Below are positions 1 to 15,000 of a DNA stretch of 64,000 nt, one piece after another. Source of the stretch: Ancylostoma caninum (taxonomy: Eukaryota; Nematoda; Chromadorea; Rhabditida; Ancylostomatidae). Position 1 is the stretch's first letter, and each line of letters opens with the position of its first letter. The position numbers and the translations under genes are program-made. Below the pieces are notes generated by a model. It made no database searches and was not told the DNA's origin. It saw only the letters and a program-made list of their open reading frames with translations. Location of the stretch: NCBI GenBank assembly GCA_037903475.1, contig JBAJFG010000323.1, positions 1 through 64,000 of the forward strand. Direction: 5' to 3'.

Positions 1-3000
1 TATGAGAATTTAACACATCCCTCAAACTGCAGGACAACATTTTTCCTTATCTCTTTTTCCTCTCCATCTAATGTAGCCTATGCTACTTTCCTCTATTTCC
101 TATTAACTCTCCGTCGGCAACGCCTTCTTTGGACCTTAGCAACAACAATAACATGCTACTTCAAGCATACAAGTAAACGCTAACACGCAGTAAGAGTGCC
201 GGGGAGTGACAATGGCTGTTTACTCTACCAGATTGTCACTTCTGACGTGAGGAGTGGGTAACATATGCAATTGAGAGCAATTTAACTATGTCGAAGACAA
301 ACGGCTACTCATCAACCGACACAGTGACAGGATAAAGGGGACATGGTATAAGGGGGGGGGGGGGGACTTAGCAACAACATGGACATGGGATAGAGAGTTC
401 CCAGTTCTCGTGGTTTCCACTGGCAATATGTATTGCCCTAAAATGAGAGCGGAGAATAATGAATCGAAGAACCGCCTATGCCTATCCGCATATTTATGGT
501 CTCTATCGAAAGCATATTTTATCTGCCGCAATAGGAGACCATTTGGTGCAGGTGGGATACGACATCTGTACCTTCTCGAGGCCCGAAAACCGGTTGGAAA
601 GCATGAATAGTCGTTGAAATATTTCAAACCAGCTAAAGGTTGAACTAGCAAAAGATGATGGATCAGAAGCTGGTCACTATCGATTTTCGGACTTGGAACG
701 GTGTCAGTGCAACCGCAACGCAACCGCGCGGCGCGGTCTCGTGGGTGGCATTTATCTGGTGGCAGAATCTATGGAATTTTGTCGGTACGAGGGGTAGGAT
801 TGGTTGTGAGGAATTTGGTAAATCACGCTGGTCACGCTCATTTCGTGTTGCATTTCAACCCCCCACCTTCCCCGCCCCAGAGCAATTTTCACTGTATACT
901 TTTACTCTGTTATAATCGTTTTATGTATTAAATCAATACTTATATTATGTTCACTGTCTCATCCTGTTGGTTATGTTGGTTATTTTGTATTTTGAGAGTG
1001 GGATCACGTTAGAAGCCTCAACTGTGACTATCTCTTAAGTGCTCATCGTCTTCGTACAGTACCTAATATGGCATTGGAGACACTTAATTTTGCATTCACG
1101 AGTAGAAGTCAGAAAACCCTCGTCCCCTCCCCTCTCTAAGACAGCTTCTAAATAAAAACGTACAATTTAGAGCTTAGTCGCCACATCTTCCCAGTTTCCG
1201 AAAAGCACAACCAAACCTCCCACTTTGTCATGGTTAGGCTGCAAAAAAAACACCAACTACTTCTTATGTTTCTCACGGAAAAAGCTCAAATTCTGCTCGA
1301 AACCCGTTTCTGAGAGGCTTCTGGTATTAAATGCAGAAATCGTTGCTACTCTTAGAACTACATATAGGAATACATAAAAGTGGTTGTGAACATAAACGAG
1401 AATGTTTCCCAAAGTACAATGCTAGCGAATAGAAAGTGGACTACATACCCGTAACGGGGTTTGCAGACCTTTACGGCAGAATTGTGAGCTATCAGGGGCT
1501 CCGGGTAAGAAAGCATTGGAGAAAAACTGGCATATTTCTATTCATAATGTTTCTTGTATTCAATATTCGATTTTTTTTAATTTTGATGATACAGTTTACG
1601 AGTCCACCATAAATAAAAGTTGCATTGGAGATAAAGTCTAACAAGAATAAAAGAATAAGCTAGGCAGGAAAAGGCGTGTGACGTGAGGGCACTGTTTCCA
1701 TCCCGAAAACTCGTCCATTTCGGAAATATTATTGCAGGACGGATAGGTGTGAAGCATCGCAGCTTGAAAAAGCGGTAGGGCAGAGCCCGACCCCATGACT
1801 GACCACCTCATGCAACCGGCCACTCGCAGCGCTGTGCTCTTCAGGTAGAACGCTCCACACCTGGGCTTATTCTGAAAGAGCAGGGTGGTTGCGAAGTTGT
1901 CGAAGATTTCGCAGTTCATCACAACAACGTGTAAACTGTCGTTGTAAGAATACCTTGCCGTCAAGGATAACTAGCAATTATCATATCAGTGCCGCGGAAG
2001 TTTCCTCATCGGACCGTAAAACTATCACTTCGCATCAGTGACCAATCACAATGAAGAAGCAATCGACCAATCACAAAGCCGCTTTGCACCTCTGTCATAT
2101 CCATTCTCAAACACCTTACAAACCTACGTTACGACGTAACATTACAGATTTCCCCAACCTTCCACACCCTCCCTCCCCGAACCACCCATTGCGCAATCAC
2201 GCCAAACAAGGAAACGATCGCTTTTTCCTCCGTTGGCCTACTCGCTATGGTTCCCAGACAAGTTCAATGTTTCCCTTCGCTTCGATCGTTTCTCCACGGT
2301 GGATCCCAGATCGTAGAATTACTAAAACGACGGTTTTTCTCAGGGATCAGCACGAGCGCCCGTCCAAATCCCTCGTAAACATCGGATAATGGGGATTTCA
2401 CCGTGTTTTGCTGTCATTGCACTCAGTTCTCCATTTCCAGCTGATTTTGCTCACAACAGTTTACTTACTTGTGATTACGCTCTCAATATTTCCTTACCAG
2501 TCCTGGATGCTGTGTTACTTTAAAGCATCGCATCACTGGAGACGACTTAATTGAAGGAAAGCAGCTGCAGAACTATGAGTGCTTCAAAAATGCAACAAAA
2601 ACTGATGCATCTACACACACGTGAGACACCGGTGACTCATGCGAAACCAAAATAAATAGAAGTCTAGGCAATCAGATGAAGAGATAAATAGATAAGTAAA
2701 GAAATAAATGAACAGATAAATAAATGCATAAACCCACAAAAAAAAAAGTGGATCAATGAATGGATTTTTCACGGCAGATGGAACTGTCTGATGCCTTTTA
2801 GCCTCAGCTAAGCTCACAAAGATTTACATGGACTTTTTTTTATTACGTTGCCCTAACGAAAAATGAAAGTGGAGCGATGCGAATACATTTTCAGCTCATC
2901 CAACTTTTTCCTTTTCATTTTTTTCCATTTTTTTTTGAACTTCTCACTACCTCAATTTATTTTTTTTTCATTTCTCCTAAATGCTCCTTTTTTGCTCGCC

Positions 3001-3049
3001 TTTGTCTCAGCACCCCTACCCAATCGCAAGAAACCTCTGCTCATTTCAG
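1..3049. other. Upstream non-coding region of the arrestin gene
   Basis: I see no convincing exon here. The longest open frames (for example 2051-2389 plus) have no protein-like composition and no flanking splice sites. It contains a 14-nt G run at 352-365, an AAATAA-rich simple stretch near 2650-2730, one copy of a CACCGGTG palindrome repeat at 2621-2640, and a T-rich tract at 2890-2990 leading to the acceptor just before the first arrestin exon. Confidence 0.5.
352..365 (+). repeat. Poly-G tract (14)
   Basis: One of about ten homopolymeric G/C runs of 9-15 nt in the window; it could form a G-quadruplex-like structure. Confidence 0.95.
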
Positions 3050-3052
3050 ATG
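3044..3052 (+). promoter_or_regulatory. Probable trans-splice (or intron) acceptor abutting the start codon
   Basis: The sequence TTTCAG ends at 3049 and the ATG of the arrestin frame begins at 3050. It is preceded by about 100 nt of T-rich sequence. In nematodes an acceptor with no matching upstream donor marks spliced-leader addition, often a few bases before the start codon. The alternative is an internal exon whose upstream partner I did not find. Confidence 0.45.
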
Positions 3053-6000
3053 GCTCGCAAGCGAGCTGCCAAAGTGATCCTGCCCGAGCGGCCACTAAGA
3101 GCCGGAGCGGTAAGTCCTACATTTTTTTGCTCTACAAGTTTATTACGTTTTATTTTTGTTTTATATTTATCGATTTTCTGCTAATATTGATCGCATGTTT
3201 GATTGAACACAAGTGAAGCATTGTTTTTGTGCGTTTCGCGCGCTTCCCGATTCAGACGGCGCCAGCAACCCATTTCCTCATGGCTCATTTCCGCTATGAA
3301 TTCATGATTTCAATGGGAGTAGCCTTGTCGTTTTTCGTGGCGTCGTCGCACTGGGAAAACGACTAATCGATTTACCTACTACTAGTTTCATCACGGTAAT
3401 AACAAAGACGCTCTTTAACAAAAAGGTTTGTTCAGAATAAAGCGATTACGCATGTTCCCCTCCTCCACAGTTTTAATTATCTATTAAGGTCACGGTTGGA
3501 TGGTAGGTTAATTTCGAGAGCGCATTAATGGAAACTCAAATTCCGAATACTCAGTTTCCTTCATAAAGTGATGTTGGAAAATGCCGAAAAACCTTGAAGT
3601 TTTTTTTAAGTGTGGTTAACAGCCGCCCAGCTGAGTTCTCCTCTCTATATCCACCCTCTCGCGAAAATGTGGATGTCATATGGATATTCAGCTTCAGAAT
3701 AAAAAAAATTTCGTGAATGAATGTAACCCAGTAGAAATACCATAGAAACCCACCTTTCTAGAGTTGATCGACATTTCTATGGCTAATCACCCTTTGCTTT
3801 AATGTCGTGCGAGATTTTCTCTTACGCATTTCCTTGTGAAGATTCGTAAAGTCTCGCTACAAAGGAATACCTCTGTTCTTTTTCACTCATCAGGGGCCAC
3901 ATGCATAACTGAGACTAGCGGGGGTGAAGTTGTCGACATCGCACAAGATTACCCATCATTGACAGGGGCGCCAACACATTTACCCTGGGTAATCTCAATC
4001 ATGCTTCCGGGACGAGTGAACCGACTGAATGAAAGTGTGCATGGATGAACTTCTGAAAGAAGCTTATCCAAACTAGAACCAACACATCCATCGGACAATG
4101 ATCCTGTTCTAGCCTGTTACTGTTACCCAAACCCAATCCCTGTAATAAGCACTGTGTGAAAACCTCTGTTATCAACAAAATCACGTACTTAATCTCCTGG
4201 ATCTCTTAGATCCTATACACTTCTTTCGGTCTTGCCTGCATAAACCTGTGATTTTTCCACTTCTGCTCCCTCCCTCTTATTTTTTAAGTCCTTCTACCCT
4301 AAATTCCCAACCTTTGCCGAGTAGCATTTGTACGTTTACTAGCTAATTCCAACCACCAACTCCATTTCGCACAGTGGCGTTCAAAAGGAGGAAAACTTGC
4401 TTTCTACCACGGTTTTTCACCAGTGCCAATTAACAAGCTACTTCACTACAACTACTTACTACTTGTTACCCTACCAGCCCATTTCCTCGTAAATTTCGTC
4501 CACTGCGCTAATTTCAACCATTAGTCATTGGTGCGCTCCCGCGCAGATCCAGCGGCGGGGTCGCGCTTTCGCTCTTCGTCGACAACACAGCCTTCACGAT
4601 GAAATACTGGTACCTATCAATCATGTCCATGCCCCAAAGATGGATAGTGAGCCATCGGAGAGTGATCGGTCCTGGCTGGATCCGCCGGTGGAACTATCGA
4701 ACGCAGAGCTTGTTTGCTGTGGCTTTTGAACGAGGTGTCCGGCACAAATGGGAAGAAATTCAATACAGTTTTTGATGACTTCGGGATTCTGGTTCTGTGG
4801 CGTCGCGAATTGCCTGCTAAGCGCTGGAAACAAGGAAAAATGCTTGATTGATGAGTAAACATCGACAGTCACGTCGTTTCTTACCAGTGAACTGGTTGCA
4901 CCACAAAAGTCCTTATAGGTTTTTTGAATCATTCGATTATTCACCTTGTGGTTGCTTTTATGGGCGTGTTCCACTAGTTCCGGGAAACCCTAAGTAAATC
5001 TCGGTCAGTTCGACTAATACTAATGTTCACTTGTTCAAGGGTTGCATGCATCTTTGAAGGTACCCGGGTAAACGTGTTAGCACCCCATGAATTTTCCTAT
5101 CGTTAGCATACGCATCACCATATTTACCCTGGGTAACCTCAGTGATGCATGGAAGCTCAAGTATCTGCTAGTATAGCTGAATCAAAGTAAAAATCGGATA
5201 TTTTAGTTGATTCCTAGAACTTTTAGCAACTAATAACTCAGTAACAGATCCGAACATTAAAATATTAGAAAAGGGAAAGCTCTCTTTTGTCTTCCTCTAA
5301 GATTGTACTATGCTCTCCTTTCCGAGCATTCGAGTTCAATTCATTCCCAATCAAATGTGCTTCTAATACAAACGAGGGGCCACTCATCCTAAATATACTC
5401 AATCGATCGGAAAAGGAATGAAAATAATAATTTCAATATATGAACAGAGCTATGAAATAGGTGGTCGACTGTTCTTTATGGTGGCTCACGATTTATCCAC
5501 ATACATTGACCAATCATAGGATAGGACAAGCCCCTATCCTCCATTAGTACATGTACTGGAAGAAACATCTTCATAGAAATCGCGTGAAAAACACTCTATG
5601 AACACAAAAAAAGCTTTATCACTAAGGAAAACATCTCTACAGAATATTGTTCCAGAGCGATTAATAACTTGCCAGGGCAGAATCCGCATATTCAAATGCT
5701 TGGTTTCAAATAAACCTGGGATTCGAATGTCCACGAAAAAGGGAGCAATATAACCCTTGTGGGAAGACCTGAAGTTTTTGGGTCTGCTCTTGGCCTTCGA
5801 ATTTTCGCATCGGACCTTCAAATAACTATTTAGTTAATTAAATTAATCGATAATTATTCGAAGTGTAGGAGTCATCCCATCCTTACACATGTGGAGAAGT
5901 TGACAGAACTGAGGCAGTTTCCGGATCTCTCTAGAATTTCCAGAGAACATCTCAAAAATACAGAAAATGATTGTATGCCTTCCTTTAGGTAAAGGATCCC

Positions 6001-9000
6001 TTTCACGTATTCGTAGGAACCTGTAAACCTGTTGTGCAAATACGCTAATACAAATAAATAAACATGTGAAAGTGATGAGGCCATCCCTACTCAAGAACAG
6101 GTTCCTCCACAATTACAAAAAGATCTTTTCATAAATAATGACTCTATTGTAAGCTTTGTAGCTCCCGAAAATCCTCGAACACCTCCAATTTTCTAGTCTT
6201 CTCATGAAAAGAATAAGCAGTCCATTGTATTGCTGCTTGTCACCGCGCTGTCCGGCATTCGTATGGCCAGCGAAGCGAGCGCTGAAAAACCAGCCGACGA
6301 GAGCATCGAACAATTTGCATTTTGTGACCGACCGCTCACCATCGACCGCTATGAATAGCAGCCACAAGTATGCTATGTGGAGGTTCGTTCCAACTACTCA
6401 ACCAGTTTGCCCGTCGGCGGTAGCAACAGCACACAGACAGGGATTACCTGTGGTAGTTATATGAGTTCGCGACGGATAGGGAGGATTGTTTTTTGCAGAC
6501 CCGTAAAAATCCCTAGCCAAAACGATCTTTGGATCCAGAAAACTCCACAAATCTTTCGATTTGGTAGTTTCATGAACTTCCATCGAGTGGCGCCATAAAA
6601 TAGCCCAAAGGTGTTAGCGAATCCATGACCCGATTTCTGATAGGACTTTTTGAAGTCGGACCAGCAAAGGAACGAGGCGAGCCACTGCTCAAATGGCTTA
6701 AGAACTATTTTAGCTCGGAAAACCTTCTCGACCACTAAACTTTGGTGGTGGCCAAGGTTTGGTCGTGGTAGTAGTCAAGCTCGATTTTACCATGCATTTC
6801 AACGACAACATAGAGGGCGGCAATGCATGATTTCGATGGAATCGACAGTTACCCTGTATATTAACCTGCCAGTTATATGAGTTCCCGTCGCATTGTTAAC
6901 ATTTCATTGCGCTATCACATTTCAAAACTCAACGATCATCATGAAAATCACGGTCAACAAGCACCATTAATTGTATGTACTAACCAGGGCAAATTTGTTA
7001 GCACCCACAATGATGGGTAAAATTCGAGGTATTAACAAGTTCACCCTGGGTAAGCTCAATGATGCATGCCGGCCCATCCTCACCGCACCACTAGGCTTTC
7101 TACTCACTTGTAGCGACAGCGATTTGGAATCAATGTTATCAGCAATATCGCAGTGCGATATTGCTGATAACATTCTTATTTCTACCGCAATGATCACTCT
7201 ACATGTATGGGTAAGTAGAATAACGATCGCTCAGTGCTTGGTGCACTTTTATGGCGATGCTGGTGCGTCCATGCTAGCAACGGGATCGCAGCGATTAAGT
7301 CACTACTGGTATTGCAATCGCGGCGATATTCAGAGTCGCATCGGTACAAGTCATTCCGAGCTCTAGTATGCAATGTTCATGGATAATGTGCTTAACCGAC
7401 GCAGTTATCTGTGGAAAAATACAGAGTCGATACCCAGTTCGATAAAATAACCATAACGATACCACAATTCTCCGCAGAGCAGAGGGAATCGCGATAAATC
7501 AACCACTTCTATGAGGAACAAATTCAAACTGCCCACTTCGCTAAGGTCAGTATTTCGTTCCCGCCCGTCGGTTCCCAATTCCACACGCGCTATCTGTGCA
7601 ATGCAGGATGAGCGTGTGAGAAAATGGGTGTAGAGGGAGAAGGGTATGGATGAAGAGTGAAGAAGGTTACATATGGCTAAGTTACTAACTTGAAGAATCG
7701 CAACACTTCAAATGACTAGTAGCAGCACAATAACAAGTAGTTCGGAATGCAATAAATGCATTCTGATGCATCACGTGAGACACCGGTGACTCACCGAAGC
7801 AAATGGGGCACCATTGACTCACGGAAAATCATCTCAACCAAGATAACTGGGAGATTACGTTCTAAGAGCCCGTATGGTGGTAAAAGGGCTATATATGGAA
7901 CTCAGACATAATTTTGAGGACCACATACCAAGTAATATCTCCTATTTTTTCTTAGTTGTGCAAAACTAGTAAACTCACGGTTACCACAAGGGAACTATCT
8001 GCTCTCTCAAGCTGATTGGCTTATGACCTTCCTGTAAACTTCAAGAAAACACCATGTAGCGCTTTCCCTTTCATTTGACCCCGTAACAGGAACACATTTG
8101 GCTGAAATTAGTCCGGGTTGTGCAGTGAATCGCCAAAAAGTGCTCGTTAACAGACATTAGTCGGTCGCTACGCTGCGACACGCACCACATTGACCCTGTT
8201 TCACGTCTCCACATTTTCCTGGAAATTGTGTTACGCCCGAACGCGATCAGTACTGGAAGCCTCACGCGTGCGCGGAACGAGGCGATGACCCTGAATGCCG
8301 GGTGTGTCGGGTGGAATCGAATTCGCGCTGGCGTTTAGGTGATTCAACCGTCATGACGGTATAATTGGTCATTAAGATTCAGGAGCTGATAGGGTCGAGA
8401 CGTCACTCAGTCAGCTGTCCGATGGTGGGGGTGGAGGAGTTTTTTCCTAAAGAGTCACATCTGCACGGGCTGTTGGCAAGGTCACTCTTTAATTGGGAAT
8501 GCAGCGCTTTTTCAGTTGGGACTGGATCGGCGATTTGTAACTGATATACCGAAGAAATTCCAAAAAAAAAAGTAGAGAATGGAGGATTCTCTCAGGAATT
8601 TGGAAATCGGCGGGATAGGAAAACTTCGAGGAATTCAAGGCCGTCTTCAGCGGGTGTTTTTGCAAGCAAAGAATTCTTGGGAAGTTAAGAGAAAATAAGA
8701 TCATTCCTATTTGATAAAAATTGATTAACAAAAAAAAATCGATTACATAAAACCTATGATATTATTCACTTTGTTCTGAACTTTTCAAAAATGTTTTCCT
8801 CAAAAAACAGATTCTCCTAGATAATGTATGTACTCATAGATGGATCACTGGGATTACATTATATTTATTTCATTTTTCAGAAAGAGATGTTCGAAATCCA
8901 TCTACGCATTCCGGATGCTGTCGAAGTCGTCAACTCTGTAGTGATATTTGAGGTAAGCTTGAAATCATACTTGTTATTCTTTTTTCGCTTATCTAAGCCC

Positions 9001-12000
9001 TTGCAACGGCTATGGAGCATTTTTTTAGACAAGAAAAAAAACCGAAAAACAAGATAGCAAAAGTAAACAGAGACATAGGATGAACCCCTCCAAATTCCTC
9101 CACTTCCCGGAGCTACTGCTGCCCCAAACAGGATTTTACCACTGAAAACACTAAGCTATTTCAGTTGAAGGGGATGGTTAGGTAAATGCACCAGTAGCAT
9201 ACAGAAGCGAAACTGTACCGACCTGAAACACACCACTTCATGCCACCGAGATCCTGCATCCGTCTTCCTGACACCATTTCTTCCTTGAACTCGTCCGTTT
9301 TCATCATTGTAATTTCTCATAGCATCTGTAAACAATATTATATACACATCAGTGGCGGACGCAGAAAGTTGGCAGGAGGGGAGAGGGGGGGGGGGTTCTA
9401 AAAAATGAGGTTATACGCCGGTTTGGGGACCAAGACTGGACATAAAATTAATAACAATATTAATTAAAATAATAAATAATTAATAAAAATCATGAAATCC
9501 ATTTGAACAGAATTAGTTTTCATGATGTGTAGACAAGTGTTGTGGATGAAAAGTCGGTGTACATAGACTCGGCGAAAAGCCATCCTTTACCCAGGCACCG
9601 GGATGCGGGACCTTCTTCTTTCCCATCAACGAGTATTTCAATCATTCATCAACAATTTTCAACGTTCTGACACCAATGTGTTTCGTTGGGCCTCTGCATT
9701 CCGGAGAGTTTGGCCTTGTCCAAGCACTTTATACTGCGCAACTATCTTTTCGGTTCTTATTCGCTCGTGAAGGGTAATTTCTCCCGGATGTTCAACTGGA
9801 AGACCTCACCCTTTCTCGCTCCCAATGTATAGCCATGAATGGGGGAACAGGTTAAATTTTCAATGTGAGCTTTGATTTTTAAAGAACCAAAAACCTTTCA
9901 CTTTCACTTAACTTATATGCGAATTTTCTACGGGACCTTTTGTACCAGCACAGCAAGCATTTTATGAAGTGTTTCATAAATAATAATCTGAGATAAATAG
10001 TAAATTCGCCTCATTCCAGGGCCGCTGTCGTTCAGCATTCTCCGGTCACGACTCCATTCACACCTTGATCTCCAACAGAATTCCAGTCCCTATTCAACAA
10101 TTTCTACTGCCAACTTCAAAGGTTTGACATGATTTTACACTTATTCAACCGAATAAAAATCGAATAACCCAATTTATCAGATTATTCATCCAGGATTGGA
10201 TCCGAAGAATCCAAATGTTTAAAATGAGAAACCTACACGTATTCTTACCATTCCTAAGGAATTGCATTGCTTCCTCTTTTTCAACCATGTAGTCCTATCG
10301 AATTTTCGAATTTCGAATAAATCGATGGGTATCTAATGCATTATTCGGCCCTAAGTATGCGTCCTGCGCTCGAACATTTCCGTGAAATAATAGCTCGAAA
10401 ATGATTGAATTAACGGATTCCAACGGATAAGCTAGTGTCAGAAGAAATTTTCCAAAACATTGATAAAATACACAAACCGGCTTCCTTTAAAGCTCTGGGT
10501 GCTTGCGCTTCTCTAGCACTACTTCTAAAAAAATTATTTACTGATGTATTATGTATTTTCGTTGCAGGGTACCATGGTCCTCGCCGAAGGATATCACCGA
10601 CTGCCAATGCTACTGATCCTTCCAGCCGATCTGCCAGGATCATTCGATGGAAAATATGGTGCTATAGCCTATCGAGTTGTTGCTAAGGTACGTTCATGTT
10701 TTCTTACGATAATTTTCTCATGTACACAACAATATGTACCATCGAAGACGAGCACCATTTTCTCTTTTCGAAAGCAGTTACTTTTTCTGGCAATTTTTTC
10801 CACCTTTGCGATTGAACGACTCCAATGAAATTACGTCTAGCACGGTCGAAGTGTCGGCATATTCTTTCATCGTTCACTACTACTAACTCTCTAAGACGAG
10901 GTCGTGAGATTCGAGTTTTTCGCGCCATGAGGTCGAAGGAGTGTGGCGGGTAATGAATTGAGGTCGTGGGAACATTGCGATTACGCCACGGTCATTCGTA
11001 TTTCAGGGGATGATTTTTTGAAGAGGAAGGGTGGAATTTTTTGGAAAAAAATGGAAAAAAATGTGAAAATCGCCCGCTTTTTTTCTAGACGTAACAGCTT
11101 CCCCAACGCATCTATGTACGTATATGTATAAGCGTAAGTTATCAAACGACGCTCTGTCATTTATTTCTGCTTCAGGGATCCATGGTCCCTTGCACTCTCG
11201 GTCTCAATTTTTTTCTTTGCCGCAAATTTATGGAAAAATGTTTGTAATCAGGAAATAACTCAGATCCAGAACTACTAAATAAGGTTCCGCCCTATGAAAA
11301 CACTACTACTTCACGGATATAAGCCATCGAAGGTGGTACAATAACGTAAGAGCCCCCCCCCCTCCCCATTATATGTAGTTGCAAAGACAGGAGAGCGTTA
11401 AAACTGGCAACGGTAGCACGGCCGAGCTAAGTGATTGGCCGGTGAATGAGCTGACCAACCGCAGAGCTCAAAAGCTCCACCCACAATAATTTGGCCGATT
11501 ATTGCTCCACGCACAGTTTCAAGCAATTTCCTCCATTGGTCCCTGCTAGGTACCTCTTATCTCAACGCAGTGCTAACTTCGGTAAAAGTGCTAACTCTGG
11601 AAGGCTACCAGCAGATATACGCACGTTGTGGTATCCTGCAAACAGCTGTGAAATTTTGTTAAATGTTTTGTTAAAATTAATTACCTTGTTGGCGCTAAGT
11701 TATCTGATGAACCCTCTGTTTTCGCCCATACTACAGTGAGCGCTGTCAGCTAATTTGTACTATCCAAGAACGATGCAGACAAAGTGCCGCTTTCTCATGA
11801 CCACTATCTGCCAGCGATAAGCATCAAAATTTGCGGCCCTATGACCTTCAGGGTGACGGAAAAACTGCTTGCGAGGTTATTCCGCGAGTCACAAAACGCG
11901 GCACGGCAAAAGCGGCTGCGCTGAAAGATGAACTTTTCGCTAGCCGTTCGATATCTGTCCATTTCTTGAAGGTCTCGAGAGAAAAAAGTGGGTACAGGAT

Positions 12001-15000
12001 AGGCACGCTGCCTTCCGGTGTAGGTGTAACCGGAAAATCCGTTATTTTACGTGTCGAAAACTTTAATTTGTCTGTGATCCAAAGTGGAATTTGGGTTGCT
12101 CTTAAAAATTCTCATAATCCATGCTTTGGCTGCATTCTTCATTCATTATTTTCCCTCCGGAGAAGAGCCAGTGGTATGACGTTCCCAAAACTTCAAGAAC
12201 ACTTTCTGGAAAGTTCTAGCCCATCCAAAACAGCCGAGTTTTCTCAGCAAAGTGAGGTATATCCTACTATTTTTACCATTAGTTGCGATCGCTGACTGAG
12301 ACGAACAACTCGGATAGAGCACACCTATTTTGCAAAGTAAACTCGTCCCCATCAGTGATGGGATACGTGAACTTTCCAGGGAAAGCAATGATTTTTTCGC
12401 CGGCCTCAAATGGACAAGCCCTCTTAGGCCAGCACACATAATTAAAATTACCCAAGGTGAACGCGTTAACGTCCCGGTTCTTGTAATTTGAAAACGTTGA
12501 CATGTTCACTCTCAGTAACCTCAATAATGCATGCCAGCCCTCGGCTCGAATGCACCACTGAAAGGATGAGTAATCTCTTACCCATGGGTATGGTCACCCT
12601 GGGTATAGGCAACGTCACGTACGTCAAACCTGCTGAAGAGTGTCAGGTAAAGGGTAAAATTGGCATTGTCAACACGTTTATCACGTTTATCATAGGTAAC
12701 TCAACGAGCATCTTAGCCAAGCGACTCATTCCAGTCCATAATGGCTATTAACTGTAAGAATAGCAGAATATCCAACATTTTGCTCGAGAATTTGGTCCAC
12801 TCTAGACCAGCCCAAGGCAAACAAAATACTCCGAAAACGTTTTGTACGCCAACGCGATAAAGCGGGTAGATCAAGACCTTCTCCGGATCGTTCGTGAACT
12901 TCGCAACTGAATTCCCTATTCATCCTTACTCTTCTCCGATTCTTAACCATCTTTTCCTTGAGGAGGAAATTCGAGCGCATTGCCCAGTAGCAGTGACCAT
13001 TGTATGTATATTGAGGTACGCTCCTCCAAAATTTCTTCAAAATTTCTCATCCGACTATCATAACGTTTTTGGTATACATATCAATCGAATCCCAAAGAAC
13101 TATGACCACTATATCAACGTCGAGTCCATGAAAGCCACACATTGCCGTCCTCCAAAGCGCCTATGAAACGCGTCACCTTCAAATCATATCATTCATTCTA
13201 CGACCGACCAACAAAAAATGACCTTAGCCTGCCGATATGGTGGAAAAACTCGGTGACAATTAGCATTGCGCTCGTTTTTCCCGCGCCGACCAACTGTCGT
13301 TCGACCCTTCCGTTCGTAATTTCGGCCATTCGTAATCCATTTTAGCGCCACGGAGAGAAATGCATGAGAACCACTAATTATTGAGAGCTCTAGGAACATT
13401 AGGGATCCAAACTCCGATGAAATGAAAAAAATCCTTTTGCAGTTCACTGTACGGCGCTTTCCATCAGGGGAAGAAGCAATGCTCGAGACAGAGAGTGAAG
13501 CCGTCGTCTGGGGTTCAACACCTACTAATCCCAATCTGCCGGCAATTTGTATCCAAAGGCATCTTCGGAAGAAGGTTCGTCGTTTTTCACAGGCATATTT
13601 GAAATCAGGGTCATAAAGAGTGATGGATTCCAGAATTTGATGTCTTGTACTACTAGGAAAATTCACAAAATTATTAGTATTTTTTCCAGAATTCTCTAAG
13701 AAAAATTCCTGCAGTTCCTCGAAAACTATCGGAAACATTTAAAACAACCTTTGAGTTTTTTTTTCAGGCGCTCTGTTTCAATCGCCTGGACTGCAATGTA
13801 ACTTTCGAAGTGGACAAATCTGCTTTCGTTGCCGGTAAGTTGCTTGCATTTGTCACCAAGTTGACCGCTTTTCATCAAGCAAAGGCCTGGGAATCTATAG
13901 AATTTTCCAACTTGATCCTTTGCGCAGATTTGCACTATAACTATGTATAAGTGGAAATTTGAATACCAATCCCCATTTGTTCTCTATGAATAAATTTCTG
14001 ACTCAAAGATATCCGTCTATGCCGATCTGAAGGCCTTCGCGAATTTTTCGAAAAAATAATATTAGTATTGTGTTATTATTGAATCTGCTTTTCGTCTCCA
14101 TTCCATTATATATGCTTCCTGATCCCTTTTCGCCTTGCTTCCTGTATATCTCTGCTTCCTCGTTCAAAAGTCGTGACACCATACAAAATACATCTACCGA
14201 TAACTTCCTGGAACACTTTTTACTCGTTTTTTCGCGAGGCGACCCTATTTGGTGAACTGGATCACAGCCTCTTTACCGAACAGGTGCAATGAGCGGAGAA
14301 CAAGGAAACCTACATGCACACATTCTATTCAGGAATAAGTACCATGACAGAGCATTATAATATGCACTTGTAGATGGGAACATTAGTGATGGATGGGAAC
14401 GGGGAGAGCTAGGAGGGGATGGGAGGAGGAGAGGTGGGGGGGGGGGTAATTGGTGGATTTCCGCTGAGCTGAGTTCACCCGAAAATCTGAGAATACATTT
14501 CTCTCAGGGGAGTTAGAAAACTGAGCTATTGATAAGAATATTTGATAAAAGACAAAAACAATGCGTTACAAATTTTTTGCATTTTTTAAATTTATAAAAT
14601 TGTAAAAATGTATGATTGTAAAAAAAACCTTTTGAGAGATGAGAGTAATCATATTCTAGTCATGTTTGAAGCTCATTGTTTGAATCGACACAATTTCGGG
14701 TCGTAGAAGTTTGATGTTATCGTTTTATTCGAATAGAGGATTCCATCACGAATATTCATTCTTTCAAGCATCACCTATTGAACTGGTTCATATTTGCAAC
14801 AAATGTACTGATTGTATTGTGCATGCAGCTAAACAACTATCTTTCTCAAACATGTTACTTGACAAATTGCTCTAATGTGGAAGTTTTTACGGAAACTGGC
14901 CCTGCAAATTTTGAGCACTGAATTTTTCTCGACTACAAACCACAAGAGTTAGTTATGTGTCGTAGAAAAACCCTGTGCCAAAATTCTATGGGAATTCCTT

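Noticed and set aside
286..931. Overlapping open frames on both strands at the left end
   Set aside because: Frames overlap each other, cross a poly-G tract, and lack splice sites or protein-like composition.
6204..7366. Cluster of 70-130 codon open frames
   Set aside because: They lie in arrestin intron 1 and partly mirror each other because of the palindrome and repeats. No domain or splice support.
11831..12295. 154-codon plus-strand open frame
   Set aside because: It lies inside an arrestin intron, has no recognisable motif, and its end runs into the dispersed repeat family.
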